Shown: in pieces, positions 40,509-54,900 of the stretch
How the letters are laid out: each line of letters opens with the position of its first letter
Position numbering within the stretch: position 1 is the stretch's first letter
Assembly: GCA_900239685.1 (NCBI GenBank)
Contig: OENT01000281.1
Coordinates: 1 to 64,000 of the forward strand
Reading direction: 5' to 3'
Origin: Rotaria macrura
Taxonomy: Eukaryota; Rotifera; Eurotatoria; Philodinida; Philodinidae
Length of the DNA stretch: 64,000 nt
The notes under the pieces: model-generated
What the model saw: only the letters and a program-made list of their open reading frames with translations
What the model was told of the DNA's origin: nothing
Databases searched by the model: none
Position numbers and translations under genes: made by a program

Positions 40509-43500
40509 TCTGTTAACTGTATTAGTCTTCGTTCACAATATTTTTAAGTACGACGTGTTGAAAACAAAAGTAAAGAAATTATACAAGTCGCTGGGTACAA
40601 ATGATGAGAATTCAGGAAGTAATGGTCTATTTGATAGAGTCTCTGCAAACTAACCAACATATGATGAACATCGCATTAGTTTATTGTCTGTTAACGCTCT
40701 ACCATATAGAAAGAAAACAAAATAATTAGCGTTTTATTTATTTCTCATATTGATTTTGTAAGTTTTCAAATAAATATTCATTATACATATTAAGAACTTT
40801 CAATGATTATTTTCTTTTCTTTCATGTTTATCAATTCAGAAACCTTCTATAATAAGCATCCTGACTGTGATACGAATGTGAATCATTCATAATTCAAAAT
40901 GTGTTAGAATGATAATTAGATTTGATTATGCTATTCATATATGATTGTCAACATGCCTGTCTCACTAAATTAACTAGTTCTCTGTGAATTTTTAAGGAAT
41001 ATTGGTTAAATATTAGATACATTCGTCTGGTCTACGTAATAAAGTTGTGTACGTCAACTAAATTCCATGACGATGAAATTTATTGTTAGGTTTTCATTGG
41101 TTTTCTTAGCTAATTACACATAACTAACAATGGCGGCTTATTCTTCGCTGCATAATCAAATATAATATGAATTAAATCACGAAGAATTGTTTAAGAAGTG
41201 CATGGTTCTCTTACAAATCACGCGTCTTGTCTCACCGTTTCACTTGAAGAACTATAGAATTAAATACAAAAAAAGCTTGCCTTGTAGTAAAATTTGTAAA
41301 CATTGATAGATGGCTTCGATCCATATGTTTTACCTTCGCTGATTGTCCTCCTTCAATACGATTCATATTGAAAATGAGTGCCTGTTCAATGCATACACTT
41401 TGTCTGTCAAACTAATAGAAGTGAGACTTTATAAACTGATAAAGATGTACTATGAAATTTTATTTTGTGTTCTCCATTGATCTTTATTAAAGAAATAACT
41501 TTAATCTATTATTTATCGTTGTTTTCGTAGAAACGAATGCCCATATGAAACGAGCTTACATGTAGCTGTCTATTGAATTTCGTTAGTTACCAAAAACATT
41601 ATCGAAAGATATCGACTGATTGATTATTAATGGTGCTATCGATATTTAATCATTACTAAGATTCACAAAATATCTAAAGTCATTATCTTAACTAAACGAC
41701 AACAACACTCCGCTGATGTTTTGTTAGTCAATGGTACTCTAACTTTAAGCATGCAGAATCTCATAAAGAAAGATAGACGATGTATGCATTGTATAGTAAT
41801 AGCAGCATATTTAATGACATGTCAGAGAGCATTAGAAAATACATCACTCGAGATACATATCTCAATGAAAATGCTTCATATTTGTCGTAGTTCATTGTGT
41901 AAAATAGAGTTCGAGGGAGATTTTCGTGATGTCTAGTCCAGATCTTGTTTCTAATTGCAAGGGCAACTCAACAGTCAAGATATGGAAAAGTTGTTTTTTT
42001 CTTAAATATCATTTTTCATAAGAGAAAAAGGAGTCAACATTTTGATGCCTCCAACAGTACTCACAAAAGAATGATCCAATTACAGAATAATTTTTATTAT
42101 AGAAGTGTAACAACGGCACATTCAAAATGACACACTGTATCAAACGTGTCTACTATGGAAGTTGTTATTAAAGAAAACAGAAATCGCAACAGTTACATCG
42201 AAATTTCTTAGAAATTTTCAACATGAGAGATTAGAAAAAAAATAATGAATACTAAACGTAAATAATTATTCGATAAATATGGAGAATATTAGTTATCAAT
42301 AAAAGATCAAGATATAAATAATTAAAGATCGAATCTCAGAATATGTTAGTATTCATCAATCTCAATTGACAAAATGTCTAATGAAGATCAAATTCTTTTT
42401 TGATAAATGTAGAGTTAAACGGACAAGTTAATTTTTATTTTGATTATGTCAATACATTCACGAAATCGTGGAAATTCATTTAATTTTTTGACCATTGATA
42501 TTTAACATACACGAATAGAAATATTATGTTTAATCAGATTGTAATATAATTTCACTCCTTAAATATATTATTCATTGCTGCACTTTTACATCTCCATCGA
42601 AACAACATAGTAATCTAGGGTTTTGCTTTGTAGACATGGAAAAACAAGTGTCACAAGAGAAATTCATTTTCTTGAAGATTACTGAATAAAAATAGATTCT
42701 ATTGATAAAAATTTTATGATCTTGATATCGTTGTATGACAAAGAATTTGAGTCAATCTTCGAAAATACTTGTATCAGAAAGTGAAGATCTCTTTTTTTTA
42801 AGACGAAATCAATTCTCTTGTTGTTTGGGAAATAATTGTTCAATCTCCTAGGAGTACAAATGCGAGTCTCTATATGATAATAAAATTCACTGATTGATTC
42901 ATTCTGTAAAACAAACTTCGATTTTTGCATCGAAACTTGTTATTAATTTCAAATAGTTTTGTTCGATCCAACTATGAACTAGTTTGATCATCAGATTTTA
43001 AACCGATTTCGATTCGAAACGAACAAAAACAAAATCCTTTATGATTGTATACGAAGACAATCGAGATTTCTTTTTCAAAGGAGCGTGTTTACTAAATCGG
43101 ATAAAATAAAATTAGCAGTGATGCATTACGTGTTTTTCCAAATGATATGCTTTCTTAAATAGTACTAATTTTATTTGACAGCTTGACAGGACTGTGAAGA
43201 TTTTATTAAATGTTGCCTCTCTAAAACTTGCATAGAATTCTCCTCTTTTTTTGAATGTAGCGTTTTCTAAGATTATGTTTATTATGTGTAGATCTATCAT
43301 CTTAGAAAAAAGAATCAACATAAATAACTTTCCAATAAGAATGACAAAACCCTATCAGCTGTTCAAACTTGATTTAATGTATTTTTCGACCTATAGGCGG
43401 ATATTTATGATACGAGAGAAAAAAATGTCAAATAACACGTACCGTCGCAATTTCCTGGTGGATGTACACGTTCAATATGTTAGATTTTTAATATTTGTAC

Positions 43501-46500
43501 AAGATTTTCTTACAAAAAGTTGAAATAAGCGAATTTTATTTTGAATCTAAATGCGTATCTACAAATGCAAGTCAAAATGGCAAAGAAGTTTAGAAATTCA
43601 ATTAAAATCGATGATTATCATTTGAGACACTAATCTACGAGAAAATCTCGATATGCCTGATTCTCATATTCAAGTGAAAGCTTATTTCTTGTATGATCTC
43701 TTCATTCTCTAATTATTACTTCGACGTAAACAGAAGAAGAAACTAATCAGCAAACAACATCAGAGGAGTTTTCATATCTATTTAATCGGGCGATGGTTTC
43801 ATCCAGATCTCTTGCTAGATAGAAACTGAAATTCCAATAGTACGGCATTAAAAAAAAAATATTTCTTCTATATTTCTAATCATTGAAATCATAAACTACG
43901 ATTTGAGATCAATTCTGTGATTGGTTCGATTACATCAAACACCCAATTTATAATCGTTTTATAGAGATAAAAATTATTTAAGGATAATCGAATTTCGAAA
44001 AAAGAAAACAATGTCACGAAATATACCATGTTAACTTGAAAGTATAATAGAAAGAGTGTCGAAGTTCTAATATGCATAAATGCATGTGTCATGTATTTCA
44101 ATCATCGAACGTAAATTTGACAGTAATATATAATCACATCTGTAGATACAAACAAAATCATTCAGCTATCATAATCAGATTTTGACATTTGCTAGTCAAT
44201 CGATAAGTATATAGTGAATGAGTAGAATATTGTCATAAGCGTCCGAAAACTGAGAAAGTAAGATGCTATAGAAACTTCCCTATAGTTTTATAATCGTCAT
44301 GAATGAAAATTTCGATGATGTATTCTTTTTTTCAATAATTTATTGTTATATTGAGAATAAATATATAAATTTAAGTATTATTGCAGAAAAGTAAACATCA
44401 CTTAGAACTTTATAAAAGAAGAGTAACTGTTTCATAATTAGTGTTCATTTTCCATTACGAATAGTCATGATTTCATTGAACGTTCCTGAACAACATAATA
44501 ATTTCTATATTTTGCTTGTTGAAAATTATCGATGAATACAGTTGTAACCACTATTCATGAAGATCGATGCAACAAACGAAGTACTTTTTAAAAAATCTCA
44601 TCTAAACTTTTATAGTATAAATTAACGAGACTTATCGTATTCATAATTATTCTCAATTATGATTAATAGTATCAAAAGTATTATAATCCCATTAAGAATT
44701 TTAAAACGTAATTTTGTTTTTCTCATAACATAGATTAAGCTGATGATAGTTTTATCTAGCTTGAATGTAGATGGTACTAAAACCGGCAAAGATAAACAAT
44801 CAAAATTTAAATCATGAAACATTTTTTTATTTTATTCAATATTGCGTACTTAACTGATTTGGAAAATGAATAACAACAAAATATGAAATCAATATTTGAT
44901 TAGTTCCATAATAACTTCATCATTTGAAACTATTTGAAAGATACTAATCAAAAATGATACGCTTACCATTATTGGTGACAGTACTGATGAGTCAGTAGGT
45001 CACATAATTGTGATAACCGTATGTATAAACAACATTCACGTCGGCGTTCTGCTTAATTAGCATTTGTTCTGACAATATTCCGACGTGTTCTTCAATGGTT
45101 GCTTGCACAACAACGTACCCTACTATCCAATCTTTTCGATATTTGCAGCTCGATTTACATTGTTGACTTATTGTTTTTGGATGATTCTTAATTTAAACTA
45201 GTACATAATTACATCATAATTCATTTTGTTCACTTATGGAAAATATTTTCTCATCCAATCGAGCTTTTTCTTATCGATTAGAAAGTAATTTCATCTAAAA
45301 TCACACATGATATCTTATTGTCGATAAGTTCATAGTATCCTTTATGTCTTCTCTCGATGAAGTTTATTTATGAAATTGATTGAATATTATAATGTCTATG
45401 ATAATATCTATAAGATTCTGATAGCTTCTATGACAGTCTCTGGTTTTATTAGTCCTTTATTATTTATGAAAGGCACTGGAACACATCACTTAAAACAAAT
45501 TAATCCGATAGTGGCATTTTTTTTATGGTTTTGATATCAATCTAACTATTGCTAATATAGATATAAAATAATTTCTTGAATCACGAATCGACTCCATTGA
45601 ATTGTCATGTTTTTCATCGATTACCTTCATTCATTTTTATTTTTGCTCAACAAATTCTACATTTTACAATTGATTTCATACAAATATGATCAATGTTTGA
45701 ATAATAGGCAAACAAAAACCACTACATACATTCATAATGTCGGTTATTTTCGATGGTTTCCTTTTCTCAGCAAGTATACGTTCATATTGATAATATTTCA
45801 TTAAACTTCGACACTTTCTCTGTGTGTTGCCGAATGTAAGGTGTTTTTATCATGTCAGCACTTGAATAGAGTTAATTATTTTATTCAAAAAATTCAATAT
45901 CCTTGTATCGATTATACTATTCATTATTGACATAGAAAATATCTAAAAAAAAGGTCATGTAAAAATCAAACTGAATCTATAGCAGTTAACAATGAACTCA
46001 ATGTATTAATATCTAGTTATTATTTCGTATGTGGACATTCTTTTTATTTCAACATGTTTTATAAGAAGCATATTAAGATTGAATCATGTTCTATTGCTGT
46101 ATTTAGCCTACTTGCTCATGCTTTCTAACATGATCGTTAGCTTGCAATTCGACATCAATATTGTGGATGTCACCGACGTACTATCTAATTATTATGTGCC
46201 ATAAAAGCCATTGAGAGGATCTTGTTTCTCATTAAATAGAAGATGTCTAATGGATACATTCAATGAAAACAGGATACCTGAAGACGAAGTTTCTTTTTCA
46301 ATGAAAGCATTCTCTTATTCATTCAGAACTATTCTGAAAAAGAAACAAAATCTTTTTAAGACAAAAGTATATACGTAGGATGTTCTCCAGAGAACGAAAC
46401 TCATCGATCGTGCGCATTGTTCTTCTTCTTATTATAACAGAACATTGTTTAATGTTTCATTCTAGAACAAAGAAGTAAGGTTTCTTGATCATGTTTTGTA

Positions 46501-48160
46501 TTGTTCCTTTCAGTACGAAGGATTTCATTAGCATTGCTTCTAAGATATTCAGATTAGAACTTGAAACATGTTTTAACATGAAATATTCTTTAAGTTTATC
46601 ATATTTGGACTTAGTACCAAGATCACAAATATAGATATGACAAAATTAGTATACGTATTTTGTGTTAATCGAAATTCATATATATATATATATATTTTTT
46701 TATATGATGTATGTATTTTTGTCTCTTCTTTCACACGATGACTTGTGTAATTAAAAACAAAAAGTTACATCGATCAGGTCAAATACTTGTTTTCTATTTT
46801 TATTCTTGTTTATTAGTGATTTCTATGTGACAATCTAGCTGAAAACAGTATGAATCTAAGTGTATGTTGTCAGTTGTTTTTTATAATCAGTTATTATTAG
46901 ATCGATTATCACAGTTGTATGCACACAAAGAAAAACAATATGTGTTTGTGATAGTCGGTCGAGTTTGAGAGTATTGATTATTAATGATTATCCATCCACT
47001 TCGTCTATCGTAAGTACTCTTTTTGATACGAAACTTACGTCAGATATGTCGTGATCCTATGGATAGTCTAATTTTATTTTTTTTTCTCCAATTTCTCCCG
47101 TGCTTGTCTACATTCGACGACATGAAGAAAAAAAAAGCCTAGTTAGAGTAAAAGGAAATATGCTAGAGAGAAATAAGAGAGACAAATGCGAAGCAAATTG
47201 AATCAAGAAAACATCGAGAACGAGAACATTTCGCATCAGAACTTTTCTTGATGATAATGACAGTGGCATTATGATAGGCAAGTGTGTATAACTCATCGTT
47301 CTATTCTACTATTTAATCTGTCGATTAATAATGCTAGAAAGCTAGACAATGACAATGATTCGATCAGATTAATACTTTTTAATACTGTCTTCTAATGTTA
47401 AATAAACTCTATGATTATATATGTCGCTTATCCAAGTATTCCGTGTTATTTAGCAGTCATAGGGGACAACCATAGTTTGTCGTTTGCTCTTTTTTCGTCT
47501 TTTCTTGATTCTATGTATATCTATGTTGCCGAACACACTTGAATTGACATTGAATACTTTTGTTCTAAATCAATACGAATGCGTATATACTCCTATCGAT
47601 ACAATTCTTATTAAGCAGACTAGAGATAATCAAAAGAAAATGTTTCACATATATCTCTTTATGATTATGTTTTTATCTTTCTCTATAAAGATAAAAAATA
47701 ATAATAAGAATATTTCTGAAATAAACATTCCTGATTAGTAAATACAGAGAACTACTTTCCCATCATTGCTATTTCTTACTCTATAAGCATATATGTTTAA
47801 TAATAATAATAATCAGAATAGCAATAACAATAATAATAAATAAAAAAGAAACATAGTCGACATCCTTATTTCTTTCTTCTTTTCTTTGTTCTTTTTGGGT
47901 TTAAATTAAAATTGAATTCCACATTTCATCATTATTTAGAGTGCCAACTTTTTGTCCTGCTTTGTCGTTCTTCTCATTTGAGACTTTGACTGGTATCAAT
48001 TAACACATCTGCCAACCAAAAGGAAATCAAAATAGCCATACTTCGTCAATCCACAGAACTTCAACCAACTTATTTTTGTTAGTTTATATCTGTTTAGCTC
48101 ATCTTTGGACTGTATATATGAATGGCAGTCATTATTGTTGAATTAGCAGACTGAGAAAAG
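40509..48160. other. Long intergenic stretch, no gene recognised
   Basis: About 7.6 kb of AT-rich DNA without coding-like frames; ORFs of 60-90 codons are of the kind expected by chance. There is a TA microsatellite at about 46678-46695 and an AAT/AATAAT-rich patch near 47800-47840. No element ends were found. Confidence 0.45.
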
Positions 48161-48216
48161 GAGCGAGAGAGAGAGAGAGAGAGAGGTGGAGAGAGAAAGA
48201 AAGAAAGAAAGAAAGA
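48161..48216. repeat. GA / GAAA microsatellite
   Basis: A run of GA dinucleotides passes into GAAA tetranucleotides. It lies about 180 bp upstream of the GPCR start at 48392, in its likely promoter or 5' UTR. Confidence 0.85.
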
Positions 48217-48391
48217 ATTCGTATGCGTACAGACTCTGCCCCGACTAACTGACATTTCTTTCTCTCGTTGACACACAATGCACTAGATTTTGCGTTATAT
48301 TACGTTACTCTTCTTTTCCAACTAATGAGACTTCTACAGTTTGTCATTGATCTTAACTACAGTGTACATTTGTAGAGAGACACAAAACAGA

Positions 48392-49740
48392 ATGGCACAC
48401 GCTTGTGAATTGAAAGATTTCGAATTGATCGATGGTACACCAACAGAAAAGTTATTTATTCATTTAACACCAATTATAATTTGTGTTGGACTACTTGGAA
48501 ATATTCTTACCATTTGCGTATTCATAATAACAGATCTTAAAAGACAATCTGTATCCATACTAACTATTGCTTTAGCTATTGTTGATTCATTAGTGCTTAT
48601 AATACCAGTTTCACTCTTATGGCTTGAAACTGTACTAAACAGAGAATTTACTGAAGAATCACCATTCTGGTGTCGTACACATGGTAAGGATATGTCTCAT
48701 GTTGTTTGGTTCGTAATAATAACAGTTCAATCATTCGTTTTCTAGGATTTTTCGATTTAACTTTTACATGTTGTTCAAGTTGGCTGATGATTTGTATTGC
48801 ATTTGAACGATTTTGTGCTGTTTGGTTGCCTCATCATCATAAAATTTTATTTACTCATCGAAAGATATTTTTCTGTGTTCTGGGTATATTTTGTTTATCA
48901 GCAATAATATCGATGTGGTTTATGTTCGTTGTTAAAATGGTTGTCATACATCAACCAGTAACATCAACTCTTATATCTACATCATCAGTAAAAAATTCTT
49001 TCAAGTACGTATATTTTCATCGATCGCGAAACACTTTTCATTTCAAAAGTTTTTGTTTAATTTGATTTAGAAATATTTCACAAATTTCTAAAATATTGTC
49101 AACATTGAAAAATGATGTTGATAATCATACATTAAAAAGATATTATAAATGTAATGTTTACGATGATGATGTCTATGATCTAATGGGTATGGTATCAGTT
49201 ATAATAAATTATTTTCTTCCTTTTATATTTGTCTTAATATTAAATTCAACTGTTATTTATCGTTTATGTCAACGTGGTATTGTTGAATTACGATCATCGA
49301 TAACTGTAACATTGATACTTGTTTGTCTTGTTCATTTGTTTTGTACATTACCATTTCAATGTTGGTGGATATACTATGAAGTTCTCGATCAAACCGGTGA
49401 TTGTTTATGGTTAAAAAATAAATTAATATGGCGTACAATAACATTTACAATAAGAAATATAAATTATATGGCAAACTTTTTTCTTTATTCATGTCTTTCG
49501 AAATTATTTCGAGATGAATTGAAGGGTTTGATTTTATTATGGCTATTACCCCATGAACGATACCAAAGTTATCATTATCGACGGCAATCATTATATGACA
49601 ATATGCAACAACAAAACGTTTCACTTTTCCGTCTTATTATGAGACGATTAAGTCGAACACCGGAATACACAAATGGTGGAGTTATATCAAATCCTGTTAG
49701 CGCCGCTGTGGCAGATGATGGTCATGCTGTGGACGTTTAG
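48392..49740 (+). CDS. Rhodopsin-class GPCR with ERF in place of DRY (406 aa)
   Basis: Three exons (48392-48683, 48746-49004, 49071-49740) join in frame across GT-AG introns of 62 and 66 bp. Seven hydrophobic segments are visible: GLLGNILT in TM1, ALAIVDSL in TM2, the TM3 cysteine in FWCRTHG, then AFERFCAVWLP after TM3, CTLPFQCWW in TM6 and NYMANFFLYS in TM7. A second extracellular cysteine (YYKCNVYDD) can pair with the TM3 one. DRY is replaced by ERF and NPxxY by NFFLY, both seen in divergent invertebrate peptide receptors; the ligand is unknown. The C-tail is basic with RRLSR. Several AATAAA copies begin three bases after the stop, giving a short 3' UTR. The ATG follows a purine-rich leader; a TTG 51 bp upstream is in frame but unlikely to be the start. 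Confidence 0.88.
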
Positions 49741-51912
49741 AACAATAAATAAATAAATACTCTTTTAACTCCTGCACACATTCCTAATTTGTATTCATAT
49801 ATTGATTAATAAATAACTACATATACGTATATATTTATATACTATATATATATATATAGTTTTATTTTTGAATAATGAAAAGAAAAGAAATTGAAGAGTT
49901 AATTAAGTGTGTGTGCGTGTGTGACTCTCTCTCTGTCTTTGATTTAATCATCCAACATGATGACCTTTCACTGAGTATTAATTCTATAAAAGATTATAAT
50001 AGTGATCTAAGATAACAATAGCATGAACATTTAGTGATCAAGTGTGCAAAGATATATAATCTTGATAAATTCATATGCTTTGTTTTATTTGATTTTCAAA
50101 AGACTCAATAAATTGTTCAATATTGAATTTATGCATTTCCTGCTTGGTAAATAAAAAGAAAATATTATTTGAACGTCATCTATTTTTCCAATTGAGAGAT
50201 AATTATATGCATCATTTGATTAATGATGTACGTATTTATCGGTATAAAAATATATCTTCAGACACAAGAAATAATCTGAAATTTCTATTTATTCTATGAT
50301 ATTGTCAACGAGTTCAATGTTCAACTAGTTGCGTGATTTTCAAGAATGATTAATTTATATAAAATCGTAGAAAAATGATTTCTTAATAAATAACTATATG
50401 ATGATTGTATACTAATACGTAAGTATTGAATGTCATTAATATTGGATGATAATATCTTCTAAATGAATGATTCGAAAATGTTAAACGATAAAAATTTGAA
50501 AATATTTCTGAAATTATTCAATAAGATTTTGTTATCATGTACGAATTCATTAACAAAATCATATAGATTGTACGAAGAAAAATTTTTGAGTTCGTTATCA
50601 TCTATTTGTTCTTTACTACTTCTTATTATTTTTGCCGCATGCTTTAGAAATTTTATCGATCAGTGATTGCCAAATTATTCTTTCTCTATTCTTTGTTCAA
50701 TCTACTTTTAAATCATTGAAAATTTGAAAGTTGTTCTCCTCCCATCATTTTTTTCTCTTTCAATATTATTGATTTTTATAAATGCAATCGGTGTTTATTC
50801 ATAAGCCATTAGTTCAATGATCATTCAACTTCTATACAGAATAGGGCATCTCAAATAGATGTAAGATATAAATGATTTGGAATTCTATACAGTGCACTGT
50901 TTTATCGTTCAATGCAATATATATATATATATATATTCATCATACTTCAGTTTATTATTGTTTTATTCTTGTTGTTATTCAAAATAAAGTCTAACTGATT
51001 GCTTACAAGTTTCGATTATGTTTTAAGAACAACGACTAATTGATTTCTTCTATATGTTTAATCGCAAAATAAGCATATTATTTTAAGTAAAAACAAGAGA
51101 TTTCATAAGGCTATTTTCAAAATGAAAAAAAATAAAAGAATTATATTTTCTATTTACATTGTACTTATTACAAACGAAGTTGTCATTCAATATTGTGATG
51201 TTTTAATTATCAACAAAAACACACTAATCCAATATAGATCAATTCAGTTAAGTGGCATTTCTTGCATGCATATAAACTAAGTTCCATTGCGACTTGGAAG
51301 TTATAAAATGCCAGACATATTGAAATTTTTCTAGTATCGGCACTCATAAATATTATTAAGTGTGAAGAATAAAACAGAATTATAATAAGAACTCTAATTT
51401 ATTTAGACACACTCGTTTATCTATGCCACTACGCAGACGAATTTCTTCGATTTTGCAATCAAATGAAGTGTCGATGGAAAATGAAAACACTTCACATTTT
51501 TGGGATTCAAAAACCTTATGAAGTAAATTGTGAACAAAAAACAAGGAGACTTTCAACAATGAAAACTTGAATTGATTAATTTTTAGTTCACACTTCAACA
51601 TCTAGAGTGTCGAAATAGCGGAATATTAAATAAGTAGCACTATAAATTCAAGCGGTAATTGAATGATGAATCTTCTTATGAAAATACTTCTCATCGTTTC
51701 AATTATTTCTTTTTTCCAAGCAAAAATTAACGTCAAATTTAAAACTAGAAAACACATCTAAATATGTACCTTGTCGATGCTTGTGTTTCTTTACAAATAT
51801 ATATTTTGTTTTCATGTTTAACTAAAGACACAGCATAATTCTAGTGAACAATCAGAAAAAATAATGATCGATTCAGTTTTCAATTGTTATAGATATAAAA
51901 AATAATAATCAT
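49741..51912. other. Intergenic between GPCR and thioredoxin reductase genes
   Basis: Convergent 3' ends flank this stretch. It holds AATAAA signals near 49743-49760, TA repeats at 49845-49858 and 50918-50936, a CT run near 49924 and otherwise plain AT-rich DNA. No gene recognised. Confidence 0.45.
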
Positions 51913-54900
51913 CTATCCACATGAACCTCCACCGCAACCGGCTGCTTTTAATAATGTTGCTTCAGATTCTTTTGTTACTGTTAATACAGTGAATTCTTCA
52001 GCTGCCGTTGGATGTATACCAACAAGATCATCGAATTGTTGTTTAGTTGCTCCCAAGGTAATAGCTAATGCAAAACCTTGTACAATTTCACCGGCATTGG
52101 GACCCATGAAATGAAGTCCAACAACACGATCATTTTGACTTTTATCACATATTAATTTAGCTAAACAATTTGCCTTATAAAATACTTCGGCCATTTCTAA
52201 TTCTTGTTCCTCATGTAATTGTAATTGTTCACCAGTAACACCTTGAATAGTTGTCTTTTCTTCATTTTGTATTTCAATATCATACGTTATTTTATTATTT
52301 GCTTGTTCGTTAAGATATTTTTTTGTAATACGTGCAGATGTACGATTATGACCACTTGCTTCATCGGTAAATAAAACGTAATTAGTACTTTCTAAATCAT
52401 GTGTTATTTCAGGCCAATCAAGATTATTTGCAAATGCATATTTGTGTGCCCAAGTATTTTTTCCAGTGAAACAAGCTGTACGTGGTTTACTTAAATGTGG
52501 ATGTATTGGAGAAATTTCAATATTACCAAATCGTGACCAATAGATTCGAACGTTCTCTGCACCTATGCCTCCATCTTCAAAGGAATAAGAAAAAAAAAGT
52601 AAGAGTTTTAAACATATATATATATTATCGTATATTTTAGCAAAACAACCTTCAGGTGATCGTACAGCTTGTTCTTCATGAAGACCAACGAAACTATATT
52701 CAGATGGACTTGTAAATACAGTTGATGCAATATTTCTATAGTTCATCAATTGATCAGATAGATTCCATAAACGTCGTGCTAAAAGTTGACCGGCTTGAAT
52801 GGCAACAGGTGTTAATTCAGGTCGTTCAACAGTCACTTGAGCCTGATGCGACAAATCCTTTCCATGTTTAATGACGCCTAAAAATGATGTGAATTAACAT
52901 ATTATTCTTGATAGTAAAACTTAAAGAGACAAGATTATGGGTAAGTGTGTACACTCAGTCATGGCCTAAGATTTTCAAGGATCGTATTAATTGAAGGAAA
53001 ATTTAATTCAAGAACAATTTGACACATGCAAAAATTGTTTTCAAAAGTTAAAGAAAAGAATTATGTGTATGTAACAGACCTATTGATGATTGGTTATACT
53101 ATCGTCAAAAGTCTTTTTGATATTTTGACTGTTTTTTTTTCGGTAGTGAACTGAAAACAAATATGAAAATACATTCATCCACAACAGTATTTATTGCCTA
53201 CGAAGTAAATCTTTAGTTCAACGCTGATGAAAGATTAACTACTCAGAAAATGATGTTAGGCTTTATTGATAAGTTATTTGTTAGAAATAGCAAAAAGAAA
53301 TATGTAATCTTCTTATTGACAATTTCTGTCTCCAGACGAAAAATGAAACGAATCAAAATCAAAAATTTCGATGTCAAATAAGAGTGATGAAAAAATCACA
53401 TTTGAATCAGAAAAAGAAAAATATGAAATTGTTTCAAGTCACATAAGTTTCATGGACAATGCATGACACAATGCTGTGGGAAGATTGGAGATGTCATCAT
53501 TAAGATAAGTATTCAACTATTCTTCTTCGACTCTCTACAACAAGCAAGAAAGTTAGAGAAGTTTCTGTGCATCATTTGAATTATCTTATTTCGAAGGACT
53601 TTCGTAACCGCATACTCTTACATAATTCTCCATAGAATTACCTAATATCTCAGGATTTAACATGATTCATTTGATAGAAAGGCGCTTATCAGTTCTCATA
53701 TTGACATGAAAAATAAAGACTAATTACGATATCTATGGAATATATGATGACATTGAAACTTCGTTTGAATTTCATTAGACAGAAAAGGATATTTGTCAAT
53801 AACTAAGCTGAATTCTTGTACATAAAAAATTTTCCTTTACCAGTTGCTACATCACCCAATGCAAAGATATGTGGTAAATTAGTTTGTTCTCTTTCGTCAA
53901 CAAGTATTTTTCCGTTGACAGTATGTACACCAATTTTTTCAAGGCCAATACCGTTAATATTAGCCGTTCTACCAATAGCCAATAGTACTAGGATACAAGA
54001 AAGGAACGTAAAGAATCAAATCGTACTTTTCATTTAATTGAATTAAAGAACGCAAGATCGATACCTGTGTCATAACATTCAGAATGTATTTTTCCTTTTC
54101 GTTGATCAGCATATTCATATTTAACTTCGATTTCTCCTTTTGGATGAATCCATGTTGTTTTACCATCAGGATGTTGAACTTCAATAACACCTGACTCATG
54201 TAAATATTGTTCATTGCCTTTGGCATCTTTTCCGTGCTCCCAAACACCGGGTCGACATTCTATTGCACTTTCTAATTTATTAGGTTTTTCCACGGCAGAA
54301 AAAGAACGTGGATTAGCAGGCATAATAAATTTAACACCATCACGTTCCATTAATTCACAGGTCATTTCACCACATTGATGATCCATTGTACGCAATGGTC
54401 TCGAACGCACCATAATAGTAACATCATTTCCAATATGATGAAGAAATGATGCACATTCCAGAGCTATATAAGCGGCACCAATAATAAGAGTTTTACCAGG
54501 ATTTTTCTTCAACCAAAACAGATCATCGGAACTGATGCACAATTCTCGACCAGGAAAATTACCATAGGTCGGACGACCACCTGTTGCAACGATGGCTTGA
54601 TGAAATGTTAAACGGCCACTTTTCGTTAAACTCTAGAAAGAGAAAGAAAAGAAAGAACAATAATTTAAATCAAACATGGCTTGTTTTGTTCATGTTCTTT
54701 CTTACTTTCCATTCAATAGTATGTTCATCAATAAATTGTGCTAGACCATCGATATACGTAACATTAGCTGAACGAAGTTGAACTTTATATGAAAAATTAA
54801 GCGATTTAATATAGTTTCCAATCATAGTTTGCATTGTTGGCCAATCATGTTTACCATGATTAACATTTTGCCAACCGAATTCAGCTGCATCACGATGAAG

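Noticed and set aside
39659-40653. Mirror ORFs in the inverted-repeat arms
   Set aside because: The same peptide appears on opposite strands because the arms are inverted copies; no transposase motif is visible.
49253-49444. Minus-strand ORF inside the GPCR gene
   Set aside because: Shadow of the well-supported plus-strand exon.
53969-54247. Alternative minus-strand frame within the TrxR exon
   Set aside because: Out of frame with the TrxR domains and crosses a supported splice site.
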